Below are positions 12,019-18,575 of a stretch of DNA of 45,118 nt, piece by piece. This stretch comes from Bacillota bacterium (GTDB lineage: Bacteria; Bacillota; Sulfobacillia; Sulfobacillales; JAIMBI01). The translations under genes were made by a program, and so were the position numbers. The first letter of the stretch is position 1, and every line of letters starts with the position of its first letter. Where the stretch lies: assembly GCA_021820465.1 (NCBI GenBank), contig JAKADP010000001.1, positions 1 to 45,118 on the forward strand. The letters run 5' to 3'. The notes under the pieces were generated by a model. It was given only the letters and a program-made list of their open reading frames with translations, did not search any database and was not told the DNA's origin.

Positions 12019-12915
12019 CTAGGCGCGCGGATGAGCCCGCTCGTACACCGCCTTTAAGCGCGCGCGACTCACGTGCGTATAAATTTGGGTCGTCGAGATG
12101 TCCGCATGCCCCAGCATCTCCTGCACCGATCTCAAGTCTGCCCCATTCTCCAGCAGATGGGTCGCAAACGAATGGCGCAGGGTGTGCGGCGTCACCTCCT
12201 GCACAATGGCTGCCAGCGCCGCGTACTTCTTCACCAGCTTCCACACGCTTTGGCGCGTCAGCGCCCCGCCGCGCCGGTTGACAAACAGGGCGGCCGCCCT
12301 GGAGGGCCCCCGGGCCACAAGCCGCGGGCGGCCCGCGGCCAAAAAGCGGTCGACCGCACGCACTGCCGCTCGCCCCACCGGGATCAGTCGCTCCTTCTCC
12401 CCTTTGCCCCGGCACCGGAGGCGAGGGGGCGACGTGTCCCAGTCGTCGACGGTCAGCGCCACCAATTCGCTCACCCGAAGCCCGGTGGCGTACAGCAGCT
12501 CTAGGATCGCCCGGTCCCGCAGGCCCACCGGATCATCCGCTGGGCAGGCGGCCAGCATGGCTTCCACCTGAGCGATGGTTAGCACGCGGGGCAGCGGACG
12601 CACCAGCCGGGGCGAGGACAGGTGGCGGGTGGGGTCGGGCCCCGCGCCGGCTTGGTCCTCCTGATAACCATAGAACGACCGCAGCGCGGCGAGCCGGCGG
12701 GCCAGTGTCGCCTCGCTCAAGCCCCGCGCCGTCAGATGGCGCAGATAGAGCAGCACCGACGCCACCGCGTCTTCGCGCTCGCCGTCCGCCCCCTCGCCCA
12801 AAAACCGGGCGTAGTCCCGCAAGTCTCGCTCGTACGCATGCAGGGTGTTGCGCGACAGCCCGCGCTCCAGCGCCAGATAATCCAGATATTCCGCAATGGC
12901 CGCGTCCCAGTTCAT
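12019..12915 (-). CDS. xerD: Tyrosine recombinase XerD
   Basis: Site-specific recombinase (298 aa) that with XerC resolves chromosome dimers at dif near the terminus. The N-terminal SAM-like DNA-binding domain (1-90; LALERGLSRNTLHAYERDL) precedes the catalytic domain with the full set of active residues: R in ATGLRVSEL, K in GKGEKER, HxxR in TPHTLRHSFATHL, H in LGHADISTTQIYTH and the nucleophile Tyr in the same segment. The ATG at 12915 follows AGGAG. A neighbour of spoIIM and deoB in Bacillus as well; with ald inserted before it here. The length and residues fit a housekeeping XerD rather than a phage integrase. Confidence 0.95.
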   Translation of the reverse strand: MNWDAAIAEYLDYLALERGLSRNTLHAYERDLRDYARFLGEGADGEREDAVASVLLYLRHLTARGLSEATLARRLAALRSFYGYQEDQAGAGPDPTRHLSSPRLVRPLPRVLTIAQVEAMLAACPADDPVGLRDRAILELLYATGLRVSELVALTVDDWDTSPPRLRCRGKGEKERLIPVGRAAVRAVDRFLAAGRPRLVARGPSRAAALFVNRRGGALTRQSVWKLVKKYAALAAIVQEVTPHTLRHSFATHLLENGADLRSVQEMLGHADISTTQIYTHVSRARLKAVYERAHPRA

Positions 12916-13002
12916 GCGTCATCTCCTGCTGTCACGGGTTCGACGCGGCCCGGCGCGTTCCTGCCGAAGGAGCCCGGACGGCCGCGATCGCCCCGAGCCG
13001 CC

Positions 13003-13035
13003 GGAAGGCCCCCGCCCAACAGGCGGGGGCCTTCC
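13003..13035 (-). terminator. Hairpin terminator between ald and xerD
   Basis: A perfect 14-bp stem (GGAAGGCCCCCGCC with its complement) encloses a 5-nt loop 17 bases after the ald stop. There is no long T-run on either side, so it may need Rho or act mainly as a 3' stabiliser, but its size and position favour termination of ald. Confidence 0.7.
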
Positions 13036-13051
13036 TCGCGATGACTCCTGC

Positions 13052-14173
13052 CTACGGCACACCCAACAGCGTTTCGGCGGGCACGTGCTCGACGCCATGG
13101 GCCGTCGCCACGGCTTTGTAGGTGACGCGGCCGCGATAAGTGTTCAGCCCATGCCTCAGCGGGGCGTCGTCGGTCATGGCGCGCACAACACCCCGGCCCG
13201 CGAGGGCGCGGGCGTACGGCAGCGTGGCATGCGTCAGGGCCAAGGTGGACGTGCGCGGCACGGCACCCGGCATGTTGGCCACGGCGTAGTGAATCACCCC
13301 GTGACGTTCGTACGTGGGGTCGGAGTGGGTCGTCACGCGATCCACCGTGGCAATGCTCCCGCCCTGGTCAATCGCCACATCGATGATGACCGATCCCGGC
13401 CTCATGGCCCGCACCATGTCCTCGGTGACCAGGTGCGGCGCCCGAGCCCCGGGAATCAGCACCGCGCCCACCAGCAGGTCGCACTCCGCCACCGCCTCCG
13501 CAATGTTGAACTCGTTGGACATCAGCGTGTGCAGCCGACCCCCAAACAGGTCGTCCAACTGTCGCAGCCGCTCCCCGCTAATGTCCAGAATCGTCACCTC
13601 GGCACCCAGCCCCATCGCAATGCGGGCAGCGTTGGTGCCGACGATGCCGCCGCCCACCACGGTGACCCGTCCGGGGCGCACCCCCGCGACGCCGCCTAGG
13701 AGGATGCCGCGGCCACCGTGCGGCCGCTCTAAGAATTGGGCGCCCAATTGGGGCGCCATGCGCCCCGCCACCTCGGACATGGGCGTCAGGAGCGGCAAGG
13801 AGCCGTCCGGCAGCTGGACCGTTTCGTAAGCCACGGCCGTCACCCCATGCTCCACGAGCGCAGCCGTTAACGCGGGCACGGGGGCCAGGTGGAGGTAGGT
13901 GAACAAAATTTGGCCGGGGCGAAAATACTGGTACTCTTGCTCCAATGGCTCTTTCACCTTGACCACCATGTCTGCCGCCCATGCCGCCGCGGCGTCAGGC
14001 GCCACTTGAGCTCCGACCCGCTCGTAGTCCGCGTCCTCAAACCCACTCCCGCGCCCGGCCCCGCTTTCCACCACCACGCTGTGGCCATCGCGGACCAGCA
14101 TCTGGATGCCCCCGGGCGTCAGTGCCACCCGATTTTCGTCACTCTTGATTTCCCGCGGCAACCCAATCTGCAC
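13052..14173 (-). CDS. ald: Alanine dehydrogenase
   Basis: NAD-dependent enzyme (373 aa) interconverting L-alanine with pyruvate and ammonia; in Bacillus it is needed for alanine use and normal sporulation. Landmarks: [20 protein letters not shown] start, catalytic lysine in VKVKEP (about residue 74), catalytic histidine in YLHLAP (about 95), [19 protein letters not shown], the Rossmann motif [17 protein letters not shown] and the Asp in IDVAIDQGG. The GTG at 14173 gives the expected N-terminus, with GGAGAGGGG upstream. It appears to be a single-gene transcript: own promoter at 14213-14221 and a hairpin just after the stop. Confidence 0.97.
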   Translation of the reverse strand: MQIGLPREIKSDENRVALTPGGIQMLVRDGHSVVVESGAGRGSGFEDADYERVGAQVAPDAAAAWAADMVVKVKEPLEQEYQYFRPGQILFTYLHLAPVPALTAALVEHGVTAVAYETVQLPDGSLPLLTPMSEVAGRMAPQLGAQFLERPHGGRGILLGGVAGVRPGRVTVVGGGIVGTNAARIAMGLGAEVTILDISGERLRQLDDLFGGRLHTLMSNEFNIAEAVAECDLLVGAVLIPGARAPHLVTEDMVRAMRPGSVIIDVAIDQGGSIATVDRVTTHSDPTYERHGVIHYAVANMPGAVPRTSTLALTHATLPYARALAGRGVVRAMTDDAPLRHGLNTYRGRVTYKAVATAHGVEHVPAETLLGVP

Positions 14174-14212
14174 TGGAGAAGCCCCTCTCCGTCAGGTCTC
14201 TCAACGACGCTC

Positions 14213-14221
14213 ACTATAGCA
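14213..14221 (-). promoter_or_regulatory. Candidate extended -10 promoter of ald
   Basis: Minus strand TGCTATAGT, an extended -10 with TATAGT (five of six). No -35 match is visible, which would suit an activator-dependent promoter, and repeated motifs lie directly upstream (14240-14302). Confidence 0.5.
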
Positions 14222-14239
14222 TAGCCTCCTGCGTGCATT

Positions 14240-14302
14240 CGTTCTCCGTTCGTGCCCCGTGCGTTCTCCGTTGGCTTCCGCTGGTGCTCCATTCTTTCTC
14301 CG
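14240..14302 (-). repeat. Spaced direct repeats upstream of ald
   Basis: CGTTCTCCGTT occurs at 14240-14250 and again, identically, at 14262-14272; a shorter copy of its core (TTCTCCG) is at 14296-14302. Core-to-core spacing is 22 and 32 bases, close to two and three helical turns. The first two copies lie about 27 and 49 bases upstream of the -10, where an activator would bind. The regulator is not in this window. Confidence 0.4.
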
Positions 14303-14355
14303 CCCCGCCTGGTTTGGCGTCGGTCGGCCGGGCGTCTGGCCATCCGGGCTGTTGG

Positions 14356-14988
14356 CTATACGCCAAAGTGGGCCAGGCTCTTCATCAGCCAAGGTGTCAC
14401 GACCGCCTGCGTGCCACTGCCGGCCAGGACGGCCACACCCGCCAGCAGGGCCACGGCGCTGTAAGTCCCGAACGACTCCCACAGCCGCCCCCTCCCGCGC
14501 CACGCCGGCCGGCTGAGCAGCTGCCACGAAAAGGCCACGCCCCCCGAGCCGGTGGCCAGCCAAGCTGGCACCAGCAGGAGATTGGGGAGGACGACGGCCA
14601 CCAGCGCGAGTCCCACGCCTGTACTGGGCAGCAGCGTCACCAGCAGGGCCAAGGCGAACCCCAGCACAAACCCGCGAAACAAGACCGCCAGCAGCACCAA
14701 GGGCATACCCGCCACCGACAAACTCAGGATGTAAATGAGGCCCAAGACTTTCAGGTTGGTTCCGGCCGCTGCCAGAAACACGGCACCCGCGGGCAGGCCC
14801 GGCCCGGCTGCGACAGTCACCAGCTCGCGGACCCGAGCCGCCAGCTGCGCCGCCTCCGCCACCGGCAGCACATTGACCGCCAGCGCCCCCAGCAGGGTGC
14901 CTAGGAGAAAGGCCGCCATGACGAGGAGGCTGTAGGGCCGATGCTGGTCCCACCACCGGTCCCAGGTCTCCGCGGCATCCCAGCCCAT
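14356..14988 (-). CDS. spoIIM: Stage II sporulation protein M
   Basis: Multi-pass membrane protein (210 aa), part of the SpoIID-SpoIIM-SpoIIP machine that remodels septal peptidoglycan and drives engulfment of the forespore. A cytoplasmic N-terminus (WDRWWDQHRPY) is followed by about five hydrophobic segments, the first near residues 20-40 (LLVMAAFLLGTLLGALAVNV), with the family stretch LFRGFVLGFALALL in the middle and a C-terminal SLAHFGV. The ATG at 14988 has GGGGGGAGGG upstream. It lies beside xerD as in Bacillus, with ald between. In Bacillus it is a sigma-E (mother cell) gene, consistent with the candidate promoter at 15005-15033. Confidence 0.92.
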   Translation of the reverse strand: MGWDAAETWDRWWDQHRPYSLLVMAAFLLGTLLGALAVNVLPVAEAAQLAARVRELVTVAAGPGLPAGAVFLAAAGTNLKVLGLIYILSLSVAGMPLVLLAVLFRGFVLGFALALLVTLLPSTGVGLALVAVVLPNLLLVPAWLATGSGGVAFSWQLLSRPAWRGRGRLWESFGTYSAVALLAGVAVLAGSGTQAVVTPWLMKSLAHFGV

Positions 14989-15004
14989 CCCATCCCTCCC
15001 CCCG

Positions 15005-15033
15005 ACTGTACGGGCTGGGGCGGCTTTTCATGA
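15005..15033 (-). promoter_or_regulatory. Candidate sigma-E promoter of spoIIM
   Basis: Minus strand TCATGA (15033-15028), 15-base spacer, CGTACAGT (15012-15005), compared with the sigma-E -10 consensus CATACAnT (one mismatch). The predicted start would leave only about ten bases before the spoIIM ATG, barely room for the ribosome site, which weakens the call. Confidence 0.35.
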
Positions 15034-15047
15034 GTCGGACCCGAGGC

Positions 15048-15076
15048 GAATAACTCCCGGCGGCCGGCGTATTCTA
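15048..15076 (+). promoter_or_regulatory. Candidate forespore-type (sigma-G/F) promoter of the MciZ-like gene
   Basis: Plus strand GAATA (15048-15052), a 17-base spacer and TATTCTA (15070-15076). The Bacillus sigma-G consensus is GHATR, about 18 bases, CATNHTA; five of five and six of seven positions agree. Transcription would begin near 15083, 30 bases before the ribosome site. Bacillus mciZ is instead read by sigma-E, so the assignment to a sigma factor is tentative. Confidence 0.4.
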
Positions 15077-15125
15077 CCGGGGGTTGGACGCAGCGAACTC
15101 AGCGCCCCCCACAGGAGGCCTCCAT

Positions 15126-15341
15126 ATGAATGGGCAGCGCGGGGTGTGTGTCGTGGGGTCCAGTCGAGCGGTCGCCCGATGGCTGCACCGCTGGCCACGC
15201 GACTGGACGCTCGGGGATCTGGTGGCAGCCCTCGGCGCGGATGCGCCCTCGCCAGCGCCGGCTCAGTCCTCCAGCGGAATTAGCTCGCGAATCGCCCACC
15301 GATACAATAGGCGCGCTTGGCCGTCGGCATCCGCCACGTAG
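15126..15341 (+). CDS. Small protein, candidate MciZ-like FtsZ inhibitor
   Basis: A 71-residue ORF, the only plus-strand protein gene. It has a textbook ribosome site, AGGAGG seven bases before ATG (15113-15118), and a sporulation-type promoter candidate. Residues 5-35 (RGVCVVGSSRAVARWL, then HRWPRDWTLGDLVAALG) align without gaps to my recollection of Bacillus MciZ, a 40-residue peptide containing GVVLVGKAWEIR. Shared positions are GV, VG, a leucine eleven residues after that glycine, and an arginine, with conservative changes elsewhere. MciZ caps FtsZ filaments in the mother cell during sporulation. The rest (36-71) is Ala/Pro/Ser-rich and overlaps the end of the Hfq-like gene by 79 bases, so the tail may be unstructured. 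Coding status is likely; the MciZ identity is a hypothesis. Confidence 0.55.
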   Translation: MNGQRGVCVVGSSRAVARWLHRWPRDWTLGDLVAALGADAPSPAPAQSSSGISSRIAHRYNRRAWPSASAT

Positions 15342-15637
15342 AGTACGTGGCGGCCCGCGCCCAACAGCTGCGCCGCAAACGGGGGACCCCCTGCCGGAAC
15401 GACCGTGAGGCGCCGACGCTCCTCGCGCCACCGCGTGAGCAGCTGCGTCTCCAGATCCGACGCGTCCGGCCCTGCCCCATCGGCCAGATCCCAAGGGATC
15501 GGATCCTCGGACGGCGTCTCCTCGAGGGCAGCGGAGGGCTCGGGACCCAGCGCCCCTTCGGCAGGCGGCCCCTCGCGCTCTTCGTCCCGGGCCCCCCCCT
15601 GCGAGCCGACCCGCACCCAGCGCGGACCGACGCTCAT
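15263..15637 (-). CDS. Hfq-like (LSm-fold) small protein
   Basis: A 124-residue protein. Residues 1-60 are acidic, Pro/Glu-rich and probably disordered. Residues 61-124 follow the Hfq pattern: helix LETQLLTRWREER (Hfq LQDQFLNQLRKER), strand RLTVVPAGGPPFAAQL (Sm1, VTVFLLNGxxLxGQ), HVLYVADADGQ, then LLYRWAIRELIP (Sm2, YKHAISTxxP). The characteristic KH of the Sm2 motif is RW here, so it is a divergent paralogue or relative, not a canonical Hfq, whose gene normally sits beside miaA. Hfq-type rings bind RNA; whether this one does is unknown. The ATG at 15637 overlaps the stop of the preceding gene (ATGA), implying coupled synthesis. Its 3' end overlaps the convergent MciZ-like gene. Confidence 0.6.
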   Translation of the reverse strand: MSVGPRWVRVGSQGGARDEEREGPPAEGALGPEPSAALEETPSEDPIPWDLADGAGPDASDLETQLLTRWREERRRLTVVPAGGPPFAAQLLGAGRHVLYVADADGQARLLYRWAIRELIPLED

Positions 15638-16383
15638 CGAAAGTAGTCCTGGGGCAACACCGGCGGCGGCGGCGGATAGCGAAGCGTCCGCTCGTACGCA
15701 TCCATGGTCGCTTCGACGGCTGCACGCTGGATGTCCCCGCGCACCAGCGCCACTCCCACCGCCAAATCTTCCTTTTGGCGCCAATTTAAGAAGGCCAATC
15801 CGACGTTCAAGACGGTCTGGTCCCCCAGCCGGCACTCCACCACCCCGCGAATGGCGATGGTCGACGTGATGCCCGGCACCTGCTCAATCGCGTTGACCAC
15901 AGCCGCCGCCAGCGCGGTGGCATGCTGGCTGGGCAAGTTGCGGCCCAGAAAGCGGCCCTCGATCAAGCGCTGGGGGTCATGGGCGAACATGCAGGTGACC
16001 CCCGCGGTCAGCAGGCCCGTTTCCTTATCAAGATCCATGCGAAAGCTTTGGACCTGCAACTCGCCCAGGTCCAGATACTCCTCCATGCCCCGGACCTGAG
16101 CCACCGAGATGCGCTTGTGGTCGATGCGGATGGCCCACTTGGCGGCCAGCAGGCTCTCGATGTCGCGCACCACCTGCTTGGCGGCGCGCCGATCGGTCGC
16201 CAGCACATGCACTTCCTCAATGTATCCCACATCATTCACCGTCACGCGGGCCCGATGCACCCCCGGCAACTTGGTCAGCAGATCCTCGATGTCGTCCACC
16301 GACACCCGCTCGGCCTCGGGCGCACGCGAAGCGCCGCCCTCCGCCTCCGGCTCCGCCGGCGGCTCAGTGGTGCGCTTGGCCAT
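15634..16383 (-). CDS. Conserved protein of unknown function, partner of the Hfq-like gene
   Basis: A 249-residue, probably cytoplasmic protein with no signal or membrane segment. After a charged Pro/Glu-rich leader (1-28) comes a first domain (about 29-100) reading SVDDIEDLLTKLPGVHRARV, VGYIEEVHVLAT, KQVVRDIESLLAA, IDHKRISVAQV. A second domain (about 112-235) contains VPGITSTIAIRGVVECRLG and VGVALVRGDIQRAAVEATMDA, ending in a proline run and DYFR. I recognise the first pattern as recurring in uncharacterised proteins of Actinobacteria and deep Firmicutes, but know of no function. ATG 16383 has GGAGGGG upstream. It sits 19 bases after leucine dehydrogenase and is coupled by ATGA overlap to the LSm-like protein, suggesting that the two act together. 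Confidence 0.8.
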   Translation of the reverse strand: MAKRTTEPPAEPEAEGGASRAPEAERVSVDDIEDLLTKLPGVHRARVTVNDVGYIEEVHVLATDRRAAKQVVRDIESLLAAKWAIRIDHKRISVAQVRGMEEYLDLGELQVQSFRMDLDKETGLLTAGVTCMFAHDPQRLIEGRFLGRNLPSQHATALAAAVVNAIEQVPGITSTIAIRGVVECRLGDQTVLNVGLAFLNWRQKEDLAVGVALVRGDIQRAAVEATMDAYERTLRYPPPPPVLPQDYFR

Positions 16384-16402
16384 AAACCCCTCCGTGAGAA
16401 CG

Positions 16403-17464
16403 TTATTCGGGGAGATACGTCCGCCGCACGCGGCCAATCTGCTCGAGCCGCGCCAGTGCCAGGCGGTCGGCCGCCTCGTAGGTTGGAATATCTTCCTCCT
16501 CGGCGATCCGTATCACTTCCGCTACTTGCTGTCCAATTTGTGCCACCCTTTTATACGCTCGATCGTGGTGGTATCCGTCCGGGTGTAACTCATCAGCCAC
16601 ATTGACCACCCCGCCGCCATTAATGACGAAGTCCGGGGCGTACAGGATGTGTCGAGCCCGGAGCGCGTCGCCGTGCCGAGGCTCCTTCAGCTGGTTGTTC
16701 GCGGAGCCGGCCACAATCCGGCACGCCAGCCGCGGGATGGTCTCATCGTTCAAAATCGCCCCCAAAGCGCAGGGAGCAAAAACATCACACGCGACATCAT
16801 AGATGGCGTCCGGCTCCACGACGGCCGCCCCCAGCTCCTGGGCCATGCGCTCGGCGTGCGCGGGCGTGATGTCCGCCACCGTGAGCTGGGCCCCTTCCTC
16901 ATGCAGCATGCGGGCCAGCGCGGCCCCCACGTGTCCCAGCCCCTGAATCGCCACATGGCGGCCCTGGAGTGACGGCGACCCGTACACGTGCGCCACCGAC
17001 GCCTTGATCCCTTCCAGCACCCCCAGCGCCGTCGCCGGCGACGGGTCGCCGCTGGTCTCCTTCAATCCGCCCACGAACTGCGTCTCGCGAGCCATGGTCT
17101 CAATGTCTTCGGCGTTGATGCCCACGTCCTCGGCGGTGATGTACCGCCCCCCGAGGCTCTCCACCAAGCGGCCAAAGCTGCGCAACATAGCCTCTGACTT
17201 GGGCGCATCCGGCTCAGCCCAAATAACCGACTTGCCGCCGCCAAGATCCAGGCCCATCGCCGCGTTCTTAAATGTCATTCCCCGCGAGAGGCGCAGGGCG
17301 TCGGTCAGGGCCTCTTCTTCCGTCGCGTAGTGCCACCGCCGGCATCCTCCCAGCGCCGGCCCCATCGAGGTGTCGTGAATGGCCACAATCGCCCGGAGCC
17401 CCGTGGTGCGGTCGTACCAAAACACGACCTCCTCGTGGCCGTGCTCTCGCATGGCATCGAACAC
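16403..17464 (-). CDS. bcd: Leucine (branched-chain amino acid) dehydrogenase
   Basis: NAD-dependent oxidative deaminase (353 aa) of the Glu/Leu/Phe/Val dehydrogenase family. The N-terminal domain holds IHDTSMGPALGGCRRW, the substrate lysine in RGMTFKNAAMGLDLGGG (K66) and the catalytic lysine GGGKSV (K78), at the LeuDH positions. ITAEDVGINAEDI and IQGLGHVGAALARML (NAD-binding Rossmann) follow. Length and N-terminus favour LeuDH over Glu or Phe dehydrogenase. The GTG at 17464 gives the family N-terminus but lacks a close ribosome site; AAAGGAG is 24 bases upstream. In Bacillus, bcd is in the bkd operon downstream of the spo0A region; here it stands alone before the Hfq-like pair. Confidence 0.93.
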   Translation of the reverse strand: MFDAMREHGHEEVVFWYDRTTGLRAIVAIHDTSMGPALGGCRRWHYATEEEALTDALRLSRGMTFKNAAMGLDLGGGKSVIWAEPDAPKSEAMLRSFGRLVESLGGRYITAEDVGINAEDIETMARETQFVGGLKETSGDPSPATALGVLEGIKASVAHVYGSPSLQGRHVAIQGLGHVGAALARMLHEEGAQLTVADITPAHAERMAQELGAAVVEPDAIYDVACDVFAPCALGAILNDETIPRLACRIVAGSANNQLKEPRHGDALRARHILYAPDFVINGGGVVNVADELHPDGYHHDRAYKRVAQIGQQVAEVIRIAEEEDIPTYEAADRLALARLEQIGRVRRTYLPE

Positions 17465-17488
17465 ACTTGTCGTGCTTACGGGAAGTCA

Positions 17489-17519
17489 CTCCTTTCGCGC
17501 CGCGCGTGAGGCGCGCGGC
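17489..17519 (-). promoter_or_regulatory. Leader hairpin and displaced Shine-Dalgarno before leucine dehydrogenase
   Basis: A GCCGCGCG/CGCGCGGC stem (17519-17512 with 17506-17499) is followed at once by AAAGGAG (17495-17489), the best ribosome site in the leader. The only in-frame start that fits the family is 24 bases further on. An in-frame TGA directly follows AAAGGAG, so an upstream start is excluded. This may be a translational control element, or simply a weakly initiated gene. Confidence 0.35.
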
Positions 17520-17532
17520 CGGTCCGCCCGTA

Positions 17533-17561
17533 ATGATCGCACACCAGTCCACGCGGCACAA
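17533..17561 (-). promoter_or_regulatory. Weak sigma-A promoter candidate for leucine dehydrogenase
   Basis: Minus strand TTGTGC (17561-17556), a 17-base spacer, GATCAT (17538-17533) preceded by TGC (extended -10). Three and four matches to the consensus hexamers; plausible by position between the spo0A terminator and the gene. Confidence 0.3.
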
Positions 17562-17586
17562 CTTCCTGCCCCCCGCCCAGACGGCA

Positions 17587-17615
17587 CCAGGGCGCGGGGA
17601 GCCCCCGCGCCCTGG
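17587..17615 (-). terminator. Hairpin terminator after spo0A
   Basis: A perfect 13-bp stem (CCAGGGCGCGGGG with its complement) with a 3-nt loop begins 12 bases after the spo0A stop. No U-run follows; strength comes from the stem. It separates spo0A from leucine dehydrogenase. Confidence 0.65.
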
Positions 17616-17627
17616 GAGTCCGCTGGC

Positions 17628-18425
17628 CTAGCTCGCCTTCATCTGCATACGCAGCCGGTCCGCCACCATGGCGATAAATTCCGAGTTCGTGGGCTTTCCC
17701 CGATCGCGGTTCACGGTATGCCCAAAGATGCTGTTGATCACGTCCACGTTGCCGCGGCTCCACGCCACCTCGATCGCATGGCGGATCGCCCGCTCCACCC
17801 GACTGGGGGTCGTCTTATACTGCACCGCAATCGCTGGATACAGCTCCTTGGTCACGCCCGACAGCAGGTCCACCCGCTCAATCACCATGATGATGGCATC
17901 CCGCAGGTACAGATAGCCCTTGATGTGCGCCGGAATGCCAATCTCGTGGATGATGTTCGTCACCTCAATGTCGAGATGCCGGACGGGCAGCATCTGCACC
18001 TTGGTCCCGGTCGACATGCCGAAGTTCCCCACCGGCCGCCGATCCGCCGCGACCGTCCCGCCCAGCTGCCGAATCCGGGCCGCCAGCACCTTCAAGTTGA
18101 ACGGCTTCAGAATGTAGTAGTCCGCGCCCAGCTCCAAGGCGCGCTGCGTCATCGTCTCTTGGCCAAACGCAGTCAGCACCAGCACCTTCGGCCGGTCCAC
18201 CGGGTCAACGTCGGCCAGTCGCTCCAGCACGCCGACCCCGTCCAGGTGGGGCATGATGATGTCCAGCACCACCACATCCACCGCCGTCGCCGACAGAAAC
18301 TCCAGCAAATCCACCCCGTGGTGAACCGTCCCCACCACTTCTAGTCCCTCTTCGGCGGAGATGGCTTCCTGCAGCATGTCGCAAAATTCCCGGTTGTCAT
18401 CCGCTATCAGCACTCGCGTTGGCAC
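17628..18425 (-). CDS. spo0A: Sporulation master regulator Spo0A
   Basis: Phosphorelay response regulator (265 aa) that commits the cell to sporulation. The receiver domain (1-120) has the acidic pocket (LIADDNREF), phosphoacceptor D55 in VVLDIIMP, Thr in LTAFGQ and Lys in YILKPF. After a short linker, the C-terminal Spo0A DNA-binding domain (about 150-265) shows the family stretches [50 protein letters not shown] and [22 protein letters not shown] start at 18425 with GGAGGGG eight bases upstream. In Bacillus it follows spoIVB directly; here three other genes intervene. A sigma-H-like promoter is visible upstream (18470-18497). Confidence 0.98.
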   Translation of the reverse strand: MPTRVLIADDNREFCDMLQEAISAEEGLEVVGTVHHGVDLLEFLSATAVDVVVLDIIMPHLDGVGVLERLADVDPVDRPKVLVLTAFGQETMTQRALELGADYYILKPFNLKVLAARIRQLGGTVAADRRPVGNFGMSTGTKVQMLPVRHLDIEVTNIIHEIGIPAHIKGYLYLRDAIIMVIERVDLLSGVTKELYPAIAVQYKTTPSRVERAIRHAIEVAWSRGNVDVINSIFGHTVNRDRGKPTNSEFIAMVADRLRMQMKAS

Positions 18426-18469
18426 TCGACACCCCTCCGTCCATCAGTCCTGCACCCGCCGCCAAGGCC

Positions 18470-18497
18470 TTTCGGCCCGCGCGCGCAAAACTCCTGC
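18470..18497 (-). promoter_or_regulatory. Candidate sigma-H promoter of spo0A
   Basis: Minus strand GCAGGAGTT (18497-18489), a 12-base spacer and GCCGAAA (18476-18470), compared with the sigma-H consensus RnAGGAwww, 11-12 bases, RnnGAAT. Bacillus spo0A has a sigma-H promoter (Ps) in the same place. No clear 0A box (TGTCGAA) accompanies it, although GTGTCGAG occurs at 18432-18425 just before the start codon. Confidence 0.42.
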
Positions 18498-18575
18498 CCG
18501 TGAGGCGGCAAAACGTACCAGATTCCTCGACACCGTTCGCCATCTCGTGCGGGGGCGTGACAGCGGCCCGCCCCT

